Below the pieces are notes generated by a model. It was not told where the DNA came from. It ran no database searches and was given only the letters and a program-made list of their open reading frames with translations. From Cytophagales bacterium (lineage in GTDB: Bacteria > Bacteroidota > Bacteroidia > Cytophagales > Cyclobacteriaceae), in the NCBI GenBank assembly GCA_022360015.1, contig JAKSDQ010000318.1, positions 1 to 36,003 on the forward strand: 36,003 nt of DNA, read 5' to 3'. Made by a program: the position numbers and the translations under genes. This document shows positions 12,801 to 20,464 of the stretch, piece by piece. Each line of letters starts with the position of its first letter. Position 1 is the first letter of the stretch.

Positions 12801-15300
12801 CTGGAATTCCCAACCTGATGGTTCGGGAAGCACACCTGCCAGTCCGCCGAACGCCGATAATGAGGTTGAGATCCAGGCGGCCCATACCATTACCATATCC
12901 GGTAATACCCAAAACGCCTCGGATCTGACAATCAACGGAACGCTTGATTTGGGTACTACTACCGGCCATACCTTTGGCCCGGTTGACGGAACGGGTACAC
13001 TAAGGTTAGCCAGCGGTACATTCCCGGCTTACACCACATTAGGAACGACATTCTTCGATGCCGGACAAGGTACGGTCGAATACTACAATGGTGCAGGACC
13101 ATATGCCTTGCCATCTTCACCTTTGATTTACAGCAATCTAACCATCAGTGGTGGTGACACTAAAACGTTGGGTGCTATTACCACTGTATTAGGGGATCTG
13201 ACCATCGACGCAAGCACCCTGGACGCAGATAATGTGCAAAACTACAGTTTGACTTTAGGAGGGAACTTAAATACCCCCAACAGTGGAACGCTGATACCAC
13301 GACAAGGTACATTTACCTTGAACGGAGCAGCCACCCAAACCCTGCCATCCCTGACGTTTTTTAACCTGGCATTTGACAATACAGGATCAAAAACTATTAA
13401 TTCATCCATTACCGTAAACAATTTTACAATCCAGAGCGCCTCCGGTATTGTAAATGCAGGAGCCAACAACATTGATGTTTCCGGTAACTGGAGTAACTCT
13501 GCCGGAAGTTCCGGATTCAGTAATACAGGAACTGTTACCTTTAACAATACCATCACCGCCCAATCCATGGCAGGTACCACGGTCTTTGGTATCCTTACAG
13601 TAGATAAAACTGCTCAAACGCTAAACATTGTGGGTAACAATAATGAAATAACCGGTGATTTTAACATCACTAGCGGAAACGTGGCTTTAGGTAGCAATAA
13701 CTTTACCGTAGGCGGTGATTTTAATAATGGTGCCGGAACCGGCTTTACCAGTTCCAGCCCATCGACTGTTACATTTAACGGCACCGTCGCCCAAAATGTC
13801 AGCAACCCGGTGACCTTTCAGAGCCTGACGATCGATGGGTCGGATCCTTTTACTTTTACTTCCTTGATAACTGTCGACGAAAATGTCACCGTTAACAGCG
13901 GAACACTCACCGCCACTTCCGGAAGCCTGGATCTTTCCGGTGGCATTACCGTGGAATCGGGGGCGACTTTCAATGCTTCCAACATTGATCCCATTTCCTT
14001 GGAGGGTGATTTTATTGACAACGGAGGTACTACCACACTCGCCAGTGCAGGAACAGTCACTTTTGACGGGACCGCCGCGCAGGCATTGACGGGATCGATC
14101 GCCTTCAATAACCTGACAAAAAACGGTGCAGGTGATTTGACGCTAAGTGGAAATAGTACCCTCAGCGGGACATTGACACTTACCAGTGGGGATATTATCG
14201 CAACGCCAACCGGTTTCTTCACGTTAGATGCTACCGGCGCTTCAATCAGTGGGGGAGGCAACACGAGTCATATCAACGGTGTATTGGCCTATACAGTGCC
14301 GGATAACAACACCTACAACAATCTGGTATACCCGTTGGGTGACGGTACCAACTACAGGCCCCTGACATTGTCAGTAACACAAACCGGTACGCCTACTTCA
14401 AGAACTTATACCACACAGATATTTTCAGGATCACCCACCGCCCGGGCATTGACTGGCGGCCTTACCAATGTCTCGTCCATAAGATACTATAATATAACCC
14501 AAAGCAGTCCGGCTGCGGTAGCCAGTGCAACGGTAAGAATTGATTATGGTGTGGATGACGATGTATCCACCGATGCTCCTGATCTCGGCGATCTCAGGAT
14601 TGCCAAAAGTGATGGTTCGGGAAATTGGGTAAGCATAGGAGGGTTCGGATCAGCTACTCCCGCGGGCTTTATAACTTCCAATGCCTTCACTACCTTTAGC
14701 GATTTTGTCCTTGCTTCGGAGAATTTCAGTAATACGCTGCCCGTTGAATTATTGAATTTTACAGCGAGGTTGGAAAACAACCAGGTCGTACTTGACTGGA
14801 CAACCGCTTCTGAAATTAACAATGATTTCTTCGAAGTGCAACGATCTGAAAATGGCGAAAACTGGGAGGTCATTGGTAAAAAAGATGGAAATGGAACCTC
14901 TAATGAAACCATCAATTACAGTTTTGTAGATAAAACCCCCTTCTTCGGTCAGTCCTTCTATCGCCTGAGACAAGTGGATTTTGATGGACAATTTGAATAT
15001 TCAAATGTGGTAAGTGTGAAAAATGAATTTACAGGTAAAACCATGGAAGCCCTCATTTTTCCTAACCCGACACTTCAGGGTGAAATCAATCTGAAAGTAT
15101 TGACAGCCAATAGAGAAAATAAGATCAGCATAAAGATCATTAACATGGCTGGTGAAATATTTTATAGAAAGTTCCATGATCCGGAATATTTTGCTGTTGA
15201 AAGGACCCTTGAGATTCATCAGAAAATGGGAAGTGGTATTTACATTATGATCATAGAGCAAAACGGACAGGTGTTTAAAAAGAAAATCATTATTCTATAA
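3874..15300 (+). CDS. Giant four-module secreted repeat protein with T9SS sorting domain
   Basis: 3808 aa, one unbroken frame. Residues 1-20 are a signal peptide ending VMA before QTTYYS. Four modules follow, each opening with a YYS...W...W motif and usually IPG, then a (V/I)xIxxxHT(V/I)T-like strand, at residues about 21, 1486, 2351 and 2962. Each module then has many G/N/T-rich beta-strand repeats (GNLTISGG, LTLTSGxLxxxS, VTFNGTxAQ). Each closes with a segment containing (F/Y)P(I/V/L)G...Y.P. The pattern suggests stacked beta-helix domains. Residues about 3622-3720 are the LPVELLNFTA...V.LDWTTASEINNDFFEVQRS linker seen before T9SS tails. From IFPNP (3728) to the C-terminal KKIIIL is a type A sorting domain. 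It is predicted to be exported by Sec, translocated by T9SS and anchored or released as an adhesin or matrix protein. Module 1 is by far the longest (about 1465 residues). Substrate or partner is unknown. Confidence 0.9.
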   Translation: MRKISLFIICLFGWYNLVMAQTTYYSRQDGNWNDVNTWSTISHTGAAAATIPGDEVDDIVLIGSNHTITYNDNTTIGNLTIDDDGANGVLRFPFTNSGGLNANFNLAVTGNVIVNSNGQLLSVEGGSGTPALPGVTRNRTHTMRIGGNLTNAGTFDLQASTTNRIVNLAFNGATNQTISGEGTYDTYEVTYNNSGTGPDNRMINSSVNFTNSIGGDRSAFTAGTYVHNNTATYTGEDNGGFTINTSIEILNGTFDMIVNPSQDRTGTINGNLTISGGRFNSGASGVGTGIIANLILNGTLTVSGTGLLNIGDGDGTATNRPTDGTLTVDGPGSTINGTSCYTHDVTLQAGTSLTVSNGATLSVGQTSGVGNGTGNFVLNGGPGNGASLVINDAGTNFDMFGDVFDLNEDCTFTLNDGTVDIGENITAAPDLLELNQTGAQLIVNGGTFNILNATTTANARSIIFDAGNTGFTVTGGVVNIGNPTSGEGNVRFRAATGTFTFNVSGGVVNIQDNFEKNNAATVVNMTISNGATLNVGTGSGAGVTRSVIGSGTESTLTISDAGTTVTFGNYVLLGNVNLNDGLPFVAGNNTGVTGGSGVQGAFIASGASTVTFGSGLTISGTGSYTMNSGLLDIEPLITSASDTRFLIDGDLTLNGGTIEVGKSITSITAGNLIQLRDGGNVLINDGNFNVLSNAGLTSISNNNPFNLSNNGSGNEILTIGDGTGGASSATLSIAPNLAAQLPTPATRNILDVDGANAIVTLNSDGLLQVGGGNIGNFRLNTTGARFVMNGGTCNVTASFTVDSGTSATISGGTFNVGTTDSNGNNRFIYATNPAAATQVSISGGTVNIGDGNSIFDIGNDNTNPAFGSLNFSALEISGTGVLNLNGGFRLRDANARFLMSGGEFNINPLGSQNLLGTNHIFYLERGIVDFTGGIITIVNPNANAGGGQALRISPQGNPSSGDFLSGIDAFPSPVDFSGSTFRFGNGIATETGSSEGFDVNIDDSHTYGTFTVNNPSGDNRFVEIVNSGNSYQISGDLTIAAGILDINTNTINRDAEGGTFTLGASGQLIIGNTNGLNHFPGSNTAFTNYSLDINSIVEYDGAGNAAVDIPGTAQFGFLTISGTGTKTLSAAESVRSTLTLSGGTFVTGTNLTMTSGSKILRTNTDASGIMTGAVQGTDDYTIEYIGNDKTTQTPEWSGLGNQSLIVNLTNGQTLTQHTDLIAEGDVTIASGILADGGNTLTVNGNVSNSSTHTGTGKILVTGGVAVHSIGGDGTGIFENLELDDTTNNALFTADQTVNGVLTLTNGILNIDTYVLNIGAAGSVSVSSPDQNKMIRVEGSVAAGGVSKAYAGTGAFTWPVGVSGKYTPATINVTSTGTGGIITVKPVNGANPFTSDAALLELNYYWSVSNTGFSDVTATHTYTYVDADVQGNEAGYIPARYVPVTWTSISDISLVNTITNAISFPAVNYLNGDFTAGEPSEFGVVLTYYSTNTGGTSNWDLASSWSTSAINGPVASTIPGSNRPVFIGGGNTIIANVGNLGAASLELQADGTLEIADGTTGHNFGTVVGSGILRIMSNSTTSPEFPGGSYTDFLGSSGGTVAYSGSGTYTLPSTPVAFHNLSISGSGGSKTFPDADFNLTGNLTIAGSATALISGTAAGNLSVGGNIDVSSATATLRLPDGTARSIDVSGNLSNEGTIDVLPAGTTLHHLNIGGNFTNNNTFDLNTAGSDADVTFTGATNAILSGSGATTDFNRLIVNKGTSQTPELEVTSTNFTLSAPANGTSKALEIQNGTFKLSSAHTITLSTGGVDYSLPATGRLWVNDAGAQVEITSASNSLLLAGTLQISDGAIHIGDDATGLQDNDIVYITGNPAIAVDGGTLTVGGAIRGNPTTTAIDYSQSGGTVIVSNNKSLTGNSGVLGDFAITNAGSSFTMSNGTIRIMRNNATGSGTGFRIINGVTHNVTGGTVEIITNSTVTNRQIQVTSGAPFWNLNIGNGSGNSDVGAARNGELDFVVLNDFTMNTDADFKLFRANGGNPTQDDVDMSVRGNFTITNGTFLTGNPSTTTFNGISDTQVITGSATFHHLEINNTGTSVQLASGTDLTVEGNWTTMAGIFDAATNSRQVTFNGTVAQTLAGQPVSFYDLELNNANGLTVTSSATEVNNQLTLSGGILDIGSNSLLLTNIANTAIQGTPSATTMVQTDGSNSASGITKSFPALNNETFVFPLGTGGGYRPVTLTVTTGNAATGTINVIPVASQHPSAPTNSLDYYWLISTSGFGGNPSITHNYQYLEVTDLDNGSEANYLDASFDGTIWTEGNTGNVDDPNDQINVTSTGALSGQAYTAGESPFSNPLIYYSRNATGGGDWSATGTWSTTGHGGADAGSIPGSANPVIIANTHTVTIQDGTVAQSASTQIDAGGTIDAVEEDISQLGTVQGNGILKLSPATAITPVLPSLDAVFVASGGGTIEYGSGNNYNIPVQATYNNLTISGSGTKTLTNNISVIGNLAISGGSFDLNAFTANRTTNGGTFSMLAGTTLRTGDGDNFPANYATYTLDVGSTVHYDGRDDTEVISGLNGAPYGNLTLSRGNGVNAGGESTKTLGGNIDVNGNLTINQRVQLEATTFNISLAGNWYRDARNNSAFVPGMGTVTFDGTTLQNIQVDRQNEPEEFYNLVVNNAAGVRTFDNINQLTVDNHLTLTSGMLNLNSDPLLIGGDLSNNTGNADAITNQETVTFNNLTGNQSLTGATNFNNLTMAKASGLTLTLNDAVTVTGILNMQNDGNIVLTGSGHDLTIGTAGSISGTFSADRMIVTGGTTTGSALIKNGTSTAGSFDFTYPIGVGTSYTPAVIDASTVNAGGSMAVRSVIGANSNLSGDASKALNRYFLVNLLGGLNNITATCDFTYADSDVQGTEVSYISRYWDGSNWIRPSNDFVLPASNQFGSNLGGTNVTVTMTEWIAGEPGAIFPKLYSVNSGDWSTLANWNSQPDGSGSTPASPPNADNEVEIQAAHTITISGNTQNASDLTINGTLDLGTTTGHTFGPVDGTGTLRLASGTFPAYTTLGTTFFDAGQGTVEYYNGAGPYALPSSPLIYSNLTISGGDTKTLGAITTVLGDLTIDASTLDADNVQNYSLTLGGNLNTPNSGTLIPRQGTFTLNGAATQTLPSLTFFNLAFDNTGSKTINSSITVNNFTIQSASGIVNAGANNIDVSGNWSNSAGSSGFSNTGTVTFNNTITAQSMAGTTVFGILTVDKTAQTLNIVGNNNEITGDFNITSGNVALGSNNFTVGGDFNNGAGTGFTSSSPSTVTFNGTVAQNVSNPVTFQSLTIDGSDPFTFTSLITVDENVTVNSGTLTATSGSLDLSGGITVESGATFNASNIDPISLEGDFIDNGGTTTLASAGTVTFDGTAAQALTGSIAFNNLTKNGAGDLTLSGNSTLSGTLTLTSGDIIATPTGFFTLDATGASISGGGNTSHINGVLAYTVPDNNTYNNLVYPLGDGTNYRPLTLSVTQTGTPTSRTYTTQIFSGSPTARALTGGLTNVSSIRYYNITQSSPAAVASATVRIDYGVDDDVSTDAPDLGDLRIAKSDGSGNWVSIGGFGSATPAGFITSNAFTTFSDFVLASENFSNTLPVELLNFTARLENNQVVLDWTTASEINNDFFEVQRSENGENWEVIGKKDGNGTSNETINYSFVDKTPFFGQSFYRLRQVDFDGQFEYSNVVSVKNEFTGKTMEALIFPNPTLQGEINLKVLTANRENKISIKIINMAGEIFYRKFHDPEYFAVERTLEIHQKMGSGIYIMIIEQNGQVFKKKIIIL

Positions 15301-15446
15301 AAATTAAACGGTTTTCCTACATCAGTTAGTAACTTTTAAGTTTCCATACAGACGTTGCTTTCCACAAGTCAGGCCAAGCCGCCAACACCTGTTTTCCGCA
15401 CTTTTTTAAAAAGGGGTCTGTATTAGCTATTAAGGCTGATAATTTT

Positions 15447-15977
15447 TTAAAATGGGTGTTGCAAAGCTATTTTATTTCCTATCTCATCATCTTCATAGAT
15501 ATAGTATTCCAAATGGATATGGTCCTTCGCCGTACGTAATGCTGCCAGGATAGAAGCAAAGGCATCAGCCCCGTTATGCAGTATCTCTATCCTGTTTTTT
15601 TGAGTAAGTAATGCCTTACTGTTATTAAGTAAAAGCCGCATAATGTGTCGCTTGCTTTTGAGCTTCGGATCTTTTTGGATGAATTCATCCTCCAGGTTAT
15701 CGAGCTGATGGGGTTCTAATGTCTTGATACTTAAATAATCGGCAAGTCTTTTCCTGGAGAAAAGCTTCTCCTTTCTGAAGTTCCGCCCAAAATTAAGGTA
15801 CAACAACATACCCAGCACCGGAAGGAGTATGACCAAGATCAGCTAGGAAATGGTTTTAATGGGGTTATTGTCTTCTAAAATGATGATGAATACCGTGAAT
15901 AGGATAGTAACAAGGTAGGAGATACTAAAAAACAGGGTAAGAATACTGTAAGCATGCCAGGTCATATCACCATCCAT
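15447..15977 (-). pseudogene. Cardiolipin synthase, 5' remnant with in-frame stop
   Basis: Reading leftward from ATG at 15977 gives a Cls-type N-terminus: a first membrane segment (YSILTLFFSISYLVTILF), an EDNNPIKTIS linker, a second membrane segment (VILLPVLGMLLYLNFGRNFR), then cytoplasmic sequence to HIHLEYYIYEDDEIGNKI. Codon 45 is TAG (15843-15845) where family members have Trp, as expected from a TGG-to-TAG change. After GNKI the frame departs from the family and stops at 15447. Both HKD phospholipase-D motifs are lost; the family is about 480 aa and only about 170 residues remain. The gene is therefore dead on two counts. An internal TTG at 15836 opens a 129-codon frame, but translation from it could not give a working enzyme. 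Confidence 0.85.
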
Positions 15978-16445
15978 TAAAGCCCACTTTGCTAAGATAG
16001 CGCTCGTTTTTAAAAGAGAATGAGAGAATTAACGTTTAAACATTGGGTGGAATAATTAAATAAAAATCGTTTAAAATATTATTATTTCTTACATACCACC
16101 AACTCTCAGATAGTTTATCCTGTTTTCGCCGCAAGTATTTACGAACTTCTTTTAAAGGTTAGTTAAGAAGCCTGTGAAAGGCCATTACATCATTTATTCT
16201 CAATGGAATTAAAGACCTATCTATTCTATATGTAATTCTGGCTATCAGCATATTATCTCTTATTGGATTAATATTTTGAGAACAGGAATATAAGTTTGCC
16301 CAGCCTACTCCAAAAAACTTAAAAAAGGTCAATATTTTAAATGTACACTTTGCAGTTTCTCTTGATAAAAACACTTTTACAATTTCCTATAAACACAAAT
16401 CATATGCCCCAAAGAAACCATTGGTGGCATATCACAAAAAATCAC
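15978..16445. other. 468-bp gap, no gene supported
   Basis: AT-rich sequence between the decayed cardiolipin synthase gene and the 3' end of the SprB-repeat gene. A 71-codon minus-strand frame at 16159-16374 has no recognisable features and I do not call it. An imperfect hairpin at 16402-16432 lies just past the stop of the 16446 gene. Otherwise I see nothing. Confidence 0.5.
16402..16432 (-). terminator. Imperfect hairpin after the SprB-repeat gene
   Basis: ATATGCC pairs with GGCATAT, and the stem extends imperfectly inward (CCAA against TTGGT). It starts 14 bp past the stop codon of the minus-strand gene. No clear T-run follows on the minus strand, so termination activity is doubtful. Confidence 0.3.
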
Positions 16446-19400
16446 TCACTTTTTTACGTAGCGAATGACTTCCGAGGTAACATCATCTGTGAGGGCGATT
16501 AGCAGCACACCATGGCTGTTGTCGGGTAAATGGAGTTTTACGGGTTTATCTGCTGACAATTGAAGGCTAAAAACCGACAATTCCTGCCCGGAAGCATTGG
16601 ATATGCTAACAGACACTTGTTTAGATCGATCAGATATCAACCACACTTTACCGGAGCCGGGGTTTGGGTATAACCGATAGGTGGAGCGATTTAACGGGCT
16701 GGGTAGTGCGGTAACCAAATCTTTGCCTGTCACCCTGATACCGTCGAGCCTTGTGACACATCCCAGATGGTCTTTGATAGTCACTGCATATCTTCCCGGT
16801 TCCAGCGGACCTGTTACCGGTCCAGCGGCAATGTTGGCATCCCAATAATAGGTATATGGCAAGGTTCCCCCGGAACAGTCGACCGATATCGTCCCCGGAG
16901 ATTTTTCATTCAGGGTGTAAGTGCATTTTAATGGTTCACTCAGGTTTTCTGATATGTCGATTTGCTTTTGCCATGTACACCCTGTGTGATCTGTAACCGT
17001 GGCAGTGTATGGACCAACCGGCAGCTTGTTAAAGGTAGCGGCATCTTTGGTAGTGGCGGTGTACACCTGGTCTTGATGGCTCAGTGTAACGCTGTAGGGA
17101 ACAGCTCCGCCGGCTATTGACAGTGTGATATTTCCCATGGAGCCTTTAAAACAGGATTTGGGCTCTGAGGATGTGTTAACCTGCAGAATTTCGGCCTGGC
17201 TATCACTTACGTTGAGATTCTGTTGCCAAATGCACCCGGTATTATCGGTAACTTTGGCGGTGTACGGACCTGCTATAAGACCATCGAAGGTGGCCTCATC
17301 TGAGGTGGTAATGGTGGTGTGCGTTATGTCTTCCTGACTTAACTCAACGATATACGGGGTATTTCCCCCTGATACTGTCAGCGCAATACTTCCTGTAGAT
17401 GTCCCGGAACAAACGACAGGTCTGGTAGTGGCATGGGCTGACAGGGGTTTGTCCTGACTTTCCAATATAGTGATGCTTTGCTGCCAGGTACATCCTGTAT
17501 GATCAATAACGGCTACGTTATACAGACCCGCCGCAAGGCCATCTAATGTAGTAGCGTCTGTGGTAGTAGTGGAATGTATCACTTCTTTCTGGCTTAAGGC
17601 TACGTCGTAGGGAGCAGTACCTCCCGTTATGTCGAGCTTTATACTTCCGGTACTTGACCTGAAACAGCGCGTGGGCGTTGACGCCAAGGCTGCATCCAAA
17701 GGGAGAGGTAGTGTTACTGTCATTCTGTCGGTTTGATACTTGCAACCGGCTGCATCTTCGATAAATGCCCGATATGTGCCCGGGCCCAGTTGGGAGAGAA
17801 CCGCCGAGGTTTCCGCAATGTCTTCCTCGTTTTTTTGCCACCGGATATTGTATGGAGTTGTACCACCTTCCATGTCCAGGTCAATGGTACCGTCTGAGGC
17901 GCCAAAGCAACTGATGTCGGTGATTTTTGGGGCCATGGAGAGATCCTGGCAATTGGCCGGGGGCAGTAAAGTAATGATATAGTCCTGCCGGTTGCCTAAA
18001 TAGATGGTGCTGCCACAGGCTTGGTTAGCATTGGCATTTGTCGCCCCGGTATACATGAATTTTATCCGCATGCGGGTCTCACCGGATACAATGTCTTCCG
18101 GTATGGTAATATCCTTTTCCAACACAACCCCTCTGCTGGCCCTGCCAATCAGGGTAGTTTCGGTATCAAAATCCCAATCCCCATCCCGGTTCAGATCCAG
18201 GTATAACCATAAATTAAATGCGAAGTGATTAGACAGATCATTTGTTAACCGGAAGGTGTAGGTTTCGCCGGCTTGTAATTCAGTCGTATAGGGTGTTTCG
18301 CGGGGAAGTAGTTGTAGCTGCTCCACTTCGGGTGAGCGGTTATAATTGATGGTATTGAAACTGAACTGTCTTATCTTATCAAGTCCTCCTGCTGTTCTTG
18401 GCCATTGAAAATGTGGAGATGGCTGGCAGTAACCATCCAGTTCACCGGTAGAAAAGGTAGCCTGACATGTATACATGAGCTCACCATCGGCATCGTATAC
18501 CCTGCGCTGCAGTAGGTAGCTGGTGCTTTTGGAAAGATTAGGAAGAGACAATGAGGCTTCAGTGGTGGCTAGGGCCAGGGTATCGGGCGTGGCATCTACC
18601 ACGCCTAAAAGGATATCATAAGATGCTTCACCGGCCAGATTTTTGGCCCAGCCGATTTCCAGCCTGGTAGCAGGAACATTTGTATTTCCGTTAACTATGG
18701 CACAATGGTCGACTACACCTGGCTTTTTGTGGTATTGTGTCACCTTCCAGTTGGGAAATGATCTGTGGGCATAAAAGTACATTGGCAGACAGGGATCCAG
18801 GTTTTCCAACGGAGGGGTAAATCTGTAGATCCATCCTTTAAAGTCCTCCATGGTAGGTTCAAAGGTATGGCTGTTTAAGTCGCAATAAGCCGAAGGATCA
18901 CTTGTCAGTTGAGGATTAGCCCAGGTGCCGACTCCTTCCTGAATTTGTAGCAGGCGTATATTTCCCGGCTCATTGGTCAGCAGGTTACCCCTTAACCCAA
19001 CAGAAATTTTTTTGAAGGAATCATGATACTCACCCGCATCCCTGAATGCATACCTTAGCTGTATTGATTGATCCTTTTCAAAGAATGTAATACCAACGGA
19101 TAAACCATTTTCCGGATAAAAAAATGAAACAGACAAGTTCAATATGCGTTCACCCGGCAGATTGTATAAATGTCTGGATAACATAACAAACGGCTTATCA
19201 GCGGGGGCAACATCCCGCTGGGCAAAAGAAATAGTATTCCTGTTTAACATAGCATCATCCTCCGAAAAAGTAGCGCCCAGCGAAGAACTGGTAGAAATCG
19301 GAAATGGCGCTTCGGAATTTCCTAATTTTAAAAAACCATTTGCGGATATAGAAAAGCGGTCGAAGTATTGCCCTTCAAAATAGAAGGGAAAGCCGATCTC

Positions 19401-19643
19401 GTAGCCAGTACCAACGACTTGTTTGTCATCCCGGCTTACTTCTTTATTTACAAACACCATACCTGGCTCATAATAACTAAATGCCAGCACGCCATCGCTA
19501 ACATAATAGTCCTTGCCACCAACGGAAAAGTTATAATCATTTACCTGGGCATAGGTATTCAAAACTCCGATAGATAATGTAATAAAAAATCCCGGCAACA
19601 GTCTGATACTTGCCAGGGGATGTTTGAAAAATGTTAAAGTCAT
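16446..19643 (-). CDS. T9SS cargo protein with GEVED domain and five SprB repeats
   Basis: 1065 aa. The signal peptide covers residues 1-32 (…SIGVLNTYAQ). Residues about 35-275 are a beta-rich N-terminal region (GFPFYFEGQYFDRFSISANG) like those of Bacteroidota surface proteins. Residues about 435-565 are a GEVED domain (LNRDGDWDF, ITIPEDIVSGETRMRIKF, QDYIITL). Five SprB-type repeats of about 80 residues follow, between about 570 and 980. Each carries a C.....G.I.L...GG..PY core and an AGPYTA-V-TDxTGC-like ending. Repeats 2-4 are closely similar to one another (HTGCTWQQ, NTGCIWQQ, HTGCTWQK). The C-terminus from TYRLYPNPGSG (about 987) is a type A T9SS sorting domain ending RYVKK. SprB repeats are named for the Flavobacterium gliding adhesin. 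A role in adhesion is likely; gliding is only a possibility. Confidence 0.88.
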   Translation of the reverse strand: MTLTFFKHPLASIRLLPGFFITLSIGVLNTYAQVNDYNFSVGGKDYYVSDGVLAFSYYEPGMVFVNKEVSRDDKQVVGTGYEIGFPFYFEGQYFDRFSISANGFLKLGNSEAPFPISTSSSLGATFSEDDAMLNRNTISFAQRDVAPADKPFVMLSRHLYNLPGERILNLSVSFFYPENGLSVGITFFEKDQSIQLRYAFRDAGEYHDSFKKISVGLRGNLLTNEPGNIRLLQIQEGVGTWANPQLTSDPSAYCDLNSHTFEPTMEDFKGWIYRFTPPLENLDPCLPMYFYAHRSFPNWKVTQYHKKPGVVDHCAIVNGNTNVPATRLEIGWAKNLAGEASYDILLGVVDATPDTLALATTEASLSLPNLSKSTSYLLQRRVYDADGELMYTCQATFSTGELDGYCQPSPHFQWPRTAGGLDKIRQFSFNTINYNRSPEVEQLQLLPRETPYTTELQAGETYTFRLTNDLSNHFAFNLWLYLDLNRDGDWDFDTETTLIGRASRGVVLEKDITIPEDIVSGETRMRIKFMYTGATNANANQACGSTIYLGNRQDYIITLLPPANCQDLSMAPKITDISCFGASDGTIDLDMEGGTTPYNIRWQKNEEDIAETSAVLSQLGPGTYRAFIEDAAGCKYQTDRMTVTLPLPLDAALASTPTRCFRSSTGSIKLDITGGTAPYDVALSQKEVIHSTTTTDATTLDGLAAGLYNVAVIDHTGCTWQQSITILESQDKPLSAHATTRPVVCSGTSTGSIALTVSGGNTPYIVELSQEDITHTTITTSDEATFDGLIAGPYTAKVTDNTGCIWQQNLNVSDSQAEILQVNTSSEPKSCFKGSMGNITLSIAGGAVPYSVTLSHQDQVYTATTKDAATFNKLPVGPYTATVTDHTGCTWQKQIDISENLSEPLKCTYTLNEKSPGTISVDCSGGTLPYTYYWDANIAAGPVTGPLEPGRYAVTIKDHLGCVTRLDGIRVTGKDLVTALPSPLNRSTYRLYPNPGSGKVWLISDRSKQVSVSISNASGQELSVFSLQLSADKPVKLHLPDNSHGVLLIALTDDVTSEVIRYVKK

Positions 19644-19969
19644 GATGCGCTAAATAAAATCGCTTCCCCAGGTTATATTTAATATATACCAGTTAAAACA
19701 GGAAAGTTTCCAACACTCATTCCACAATGCTTACATGCGTGCCTTAGAGGTCAAAAAAGTGCAAACGATGTTATAAAACACAAACCAAAACATTACAGTT
19801 TGAATTGATAATAACAAAATCAGGTTGAATGAAAAATGGTAATGGACTTGCGGCGATTTTTCCTGCGGGGAGTCAATAGTGGAAAAAATTGATATTCAGG
19901 TATTAATAACCGCTAAATACTATTAAAATCAGGTGGGTCATTGCTATATTTGCAGAAAGCTGACAATCG
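19644..19969. other. 326-bp divergent promoter region
   Basis: AT-rich region between the SprB-repeat gene (leftward) and the copper-uptake pair (rightward). Apart from the TATATTTG element at 19945-19952 I see no defined site, ORF or repeat. Confidence 0.5.
19945..19952 (+). promoter_or_regulatory. Bacteroidota-type -7 element
   Basis: TATATTTG matches the TAnnTTTG consensus of the Bacteroidota housekeeping sigma factor. It lies 17 bp before the TTG start at 19970, so the leader would be about 11 nt. No clear -33 TTTG is seen at normal spacing. Confidence 0.4.
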
Positions 19970-20353
19970 TTGAAACAGGCGCTGTCCATATCACTGATTT
20001 TTACCTTGTTCCTGCCCACATTGAACAAACTGAATGTATGGATTGATTTTAAAATCAACCAGGAATACATCGCCAGGGTACTTTGCATCAACAAGGAAGA
20101 ACCAATCACCGTATGTAACGGAAACTGTTATTTGTCTGAACAGCTAAAAAAAGCAGAAGAGGACCAACAAAATCAACCGCGGCCATTTTCACAGGAAAAG
20201 CAGGAAGTTACTTATTATACTGACACAACCACAGCACAATCTATAAAGGACATCACTGTGCAAACAAAAGCTGGTTTTAGCGATGACCAACCGCTCAACA
20301 CTTCACTTCACATACATCGGGTTTTTCACCCACCCCGCCCAAGCGTGATTTAA
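19970..20353 (+). CDS. Small membrane-anchored Cys-motif protein preceding a copper receptor
   Basis: 127 aa with a TTG start; no in-frame ATG exists before the conserved part. Residues about 3-18 are hydrophobic (a signal anchor). The remainder contains FKINQEYIARVLCINKEEP, then CNGNCYLSEQLKKAEED. The CxxxC of CNGNC together with the upstream Cys are possible metal or redox ligands. The C-terminal half is polar and ends in a His/Pro-rich tail (HIHRVFHPPRP). Proteins with a C-(N)-G-x-C-Y-L motif are, as I recall, common in Bacteroidota just upstream of TonB-dependent receptors, and are uncharacterised. The receptor gene follows about 110 bp downstream on the same strand, so the two probably share an operon. 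A role in metal (copper) handling is inference from the Cys motif and the neighbour. Confidence 0.7.
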   Translation: MKQALSISLIFTLFLPTLNKLNVWIDFKINQEYIARVLCINKEEPITVCNGNCYLSEQLKKAEEDQQNQPRPFSQEKQEVTYYTDTTTAQSIKDITVQTKAGFSDDQPLNTSLHIHRVFHPPRPSVI

Positions 20354-20464
20354 CACAGCACTTTAGATAACAAAGTTCTGCCTATCGAATGTGCACGGAT
20401 GCACAAAATTTACTTTTTATGCCGTTTTAACACAATTGATTCGGTCAACAAACAAATCACGACG

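Noticed and set aside
4600-14200. Short recurring units that might look like a CRISPR or tandem DNA repeat
   Set aside because: Units are degenerate, vary in length and are in frame with a continuous protein; there is no constant repeat with unique spacers.
4068-14991. Many long antisense frames (60-150 codons) opposite the giant repeat gene
   Set aside because: They arise from the G/N/T-rich repeated codons on the sense strand; they lack signal peptides, domains or plausible composition.
16159-16374. 71-codon minus-strand frame between the cardiolipin synthase remnant and the SprB-repeat gene
   Set aside because: No domain, no start context and AT-driven composition; not enough to call a gene.
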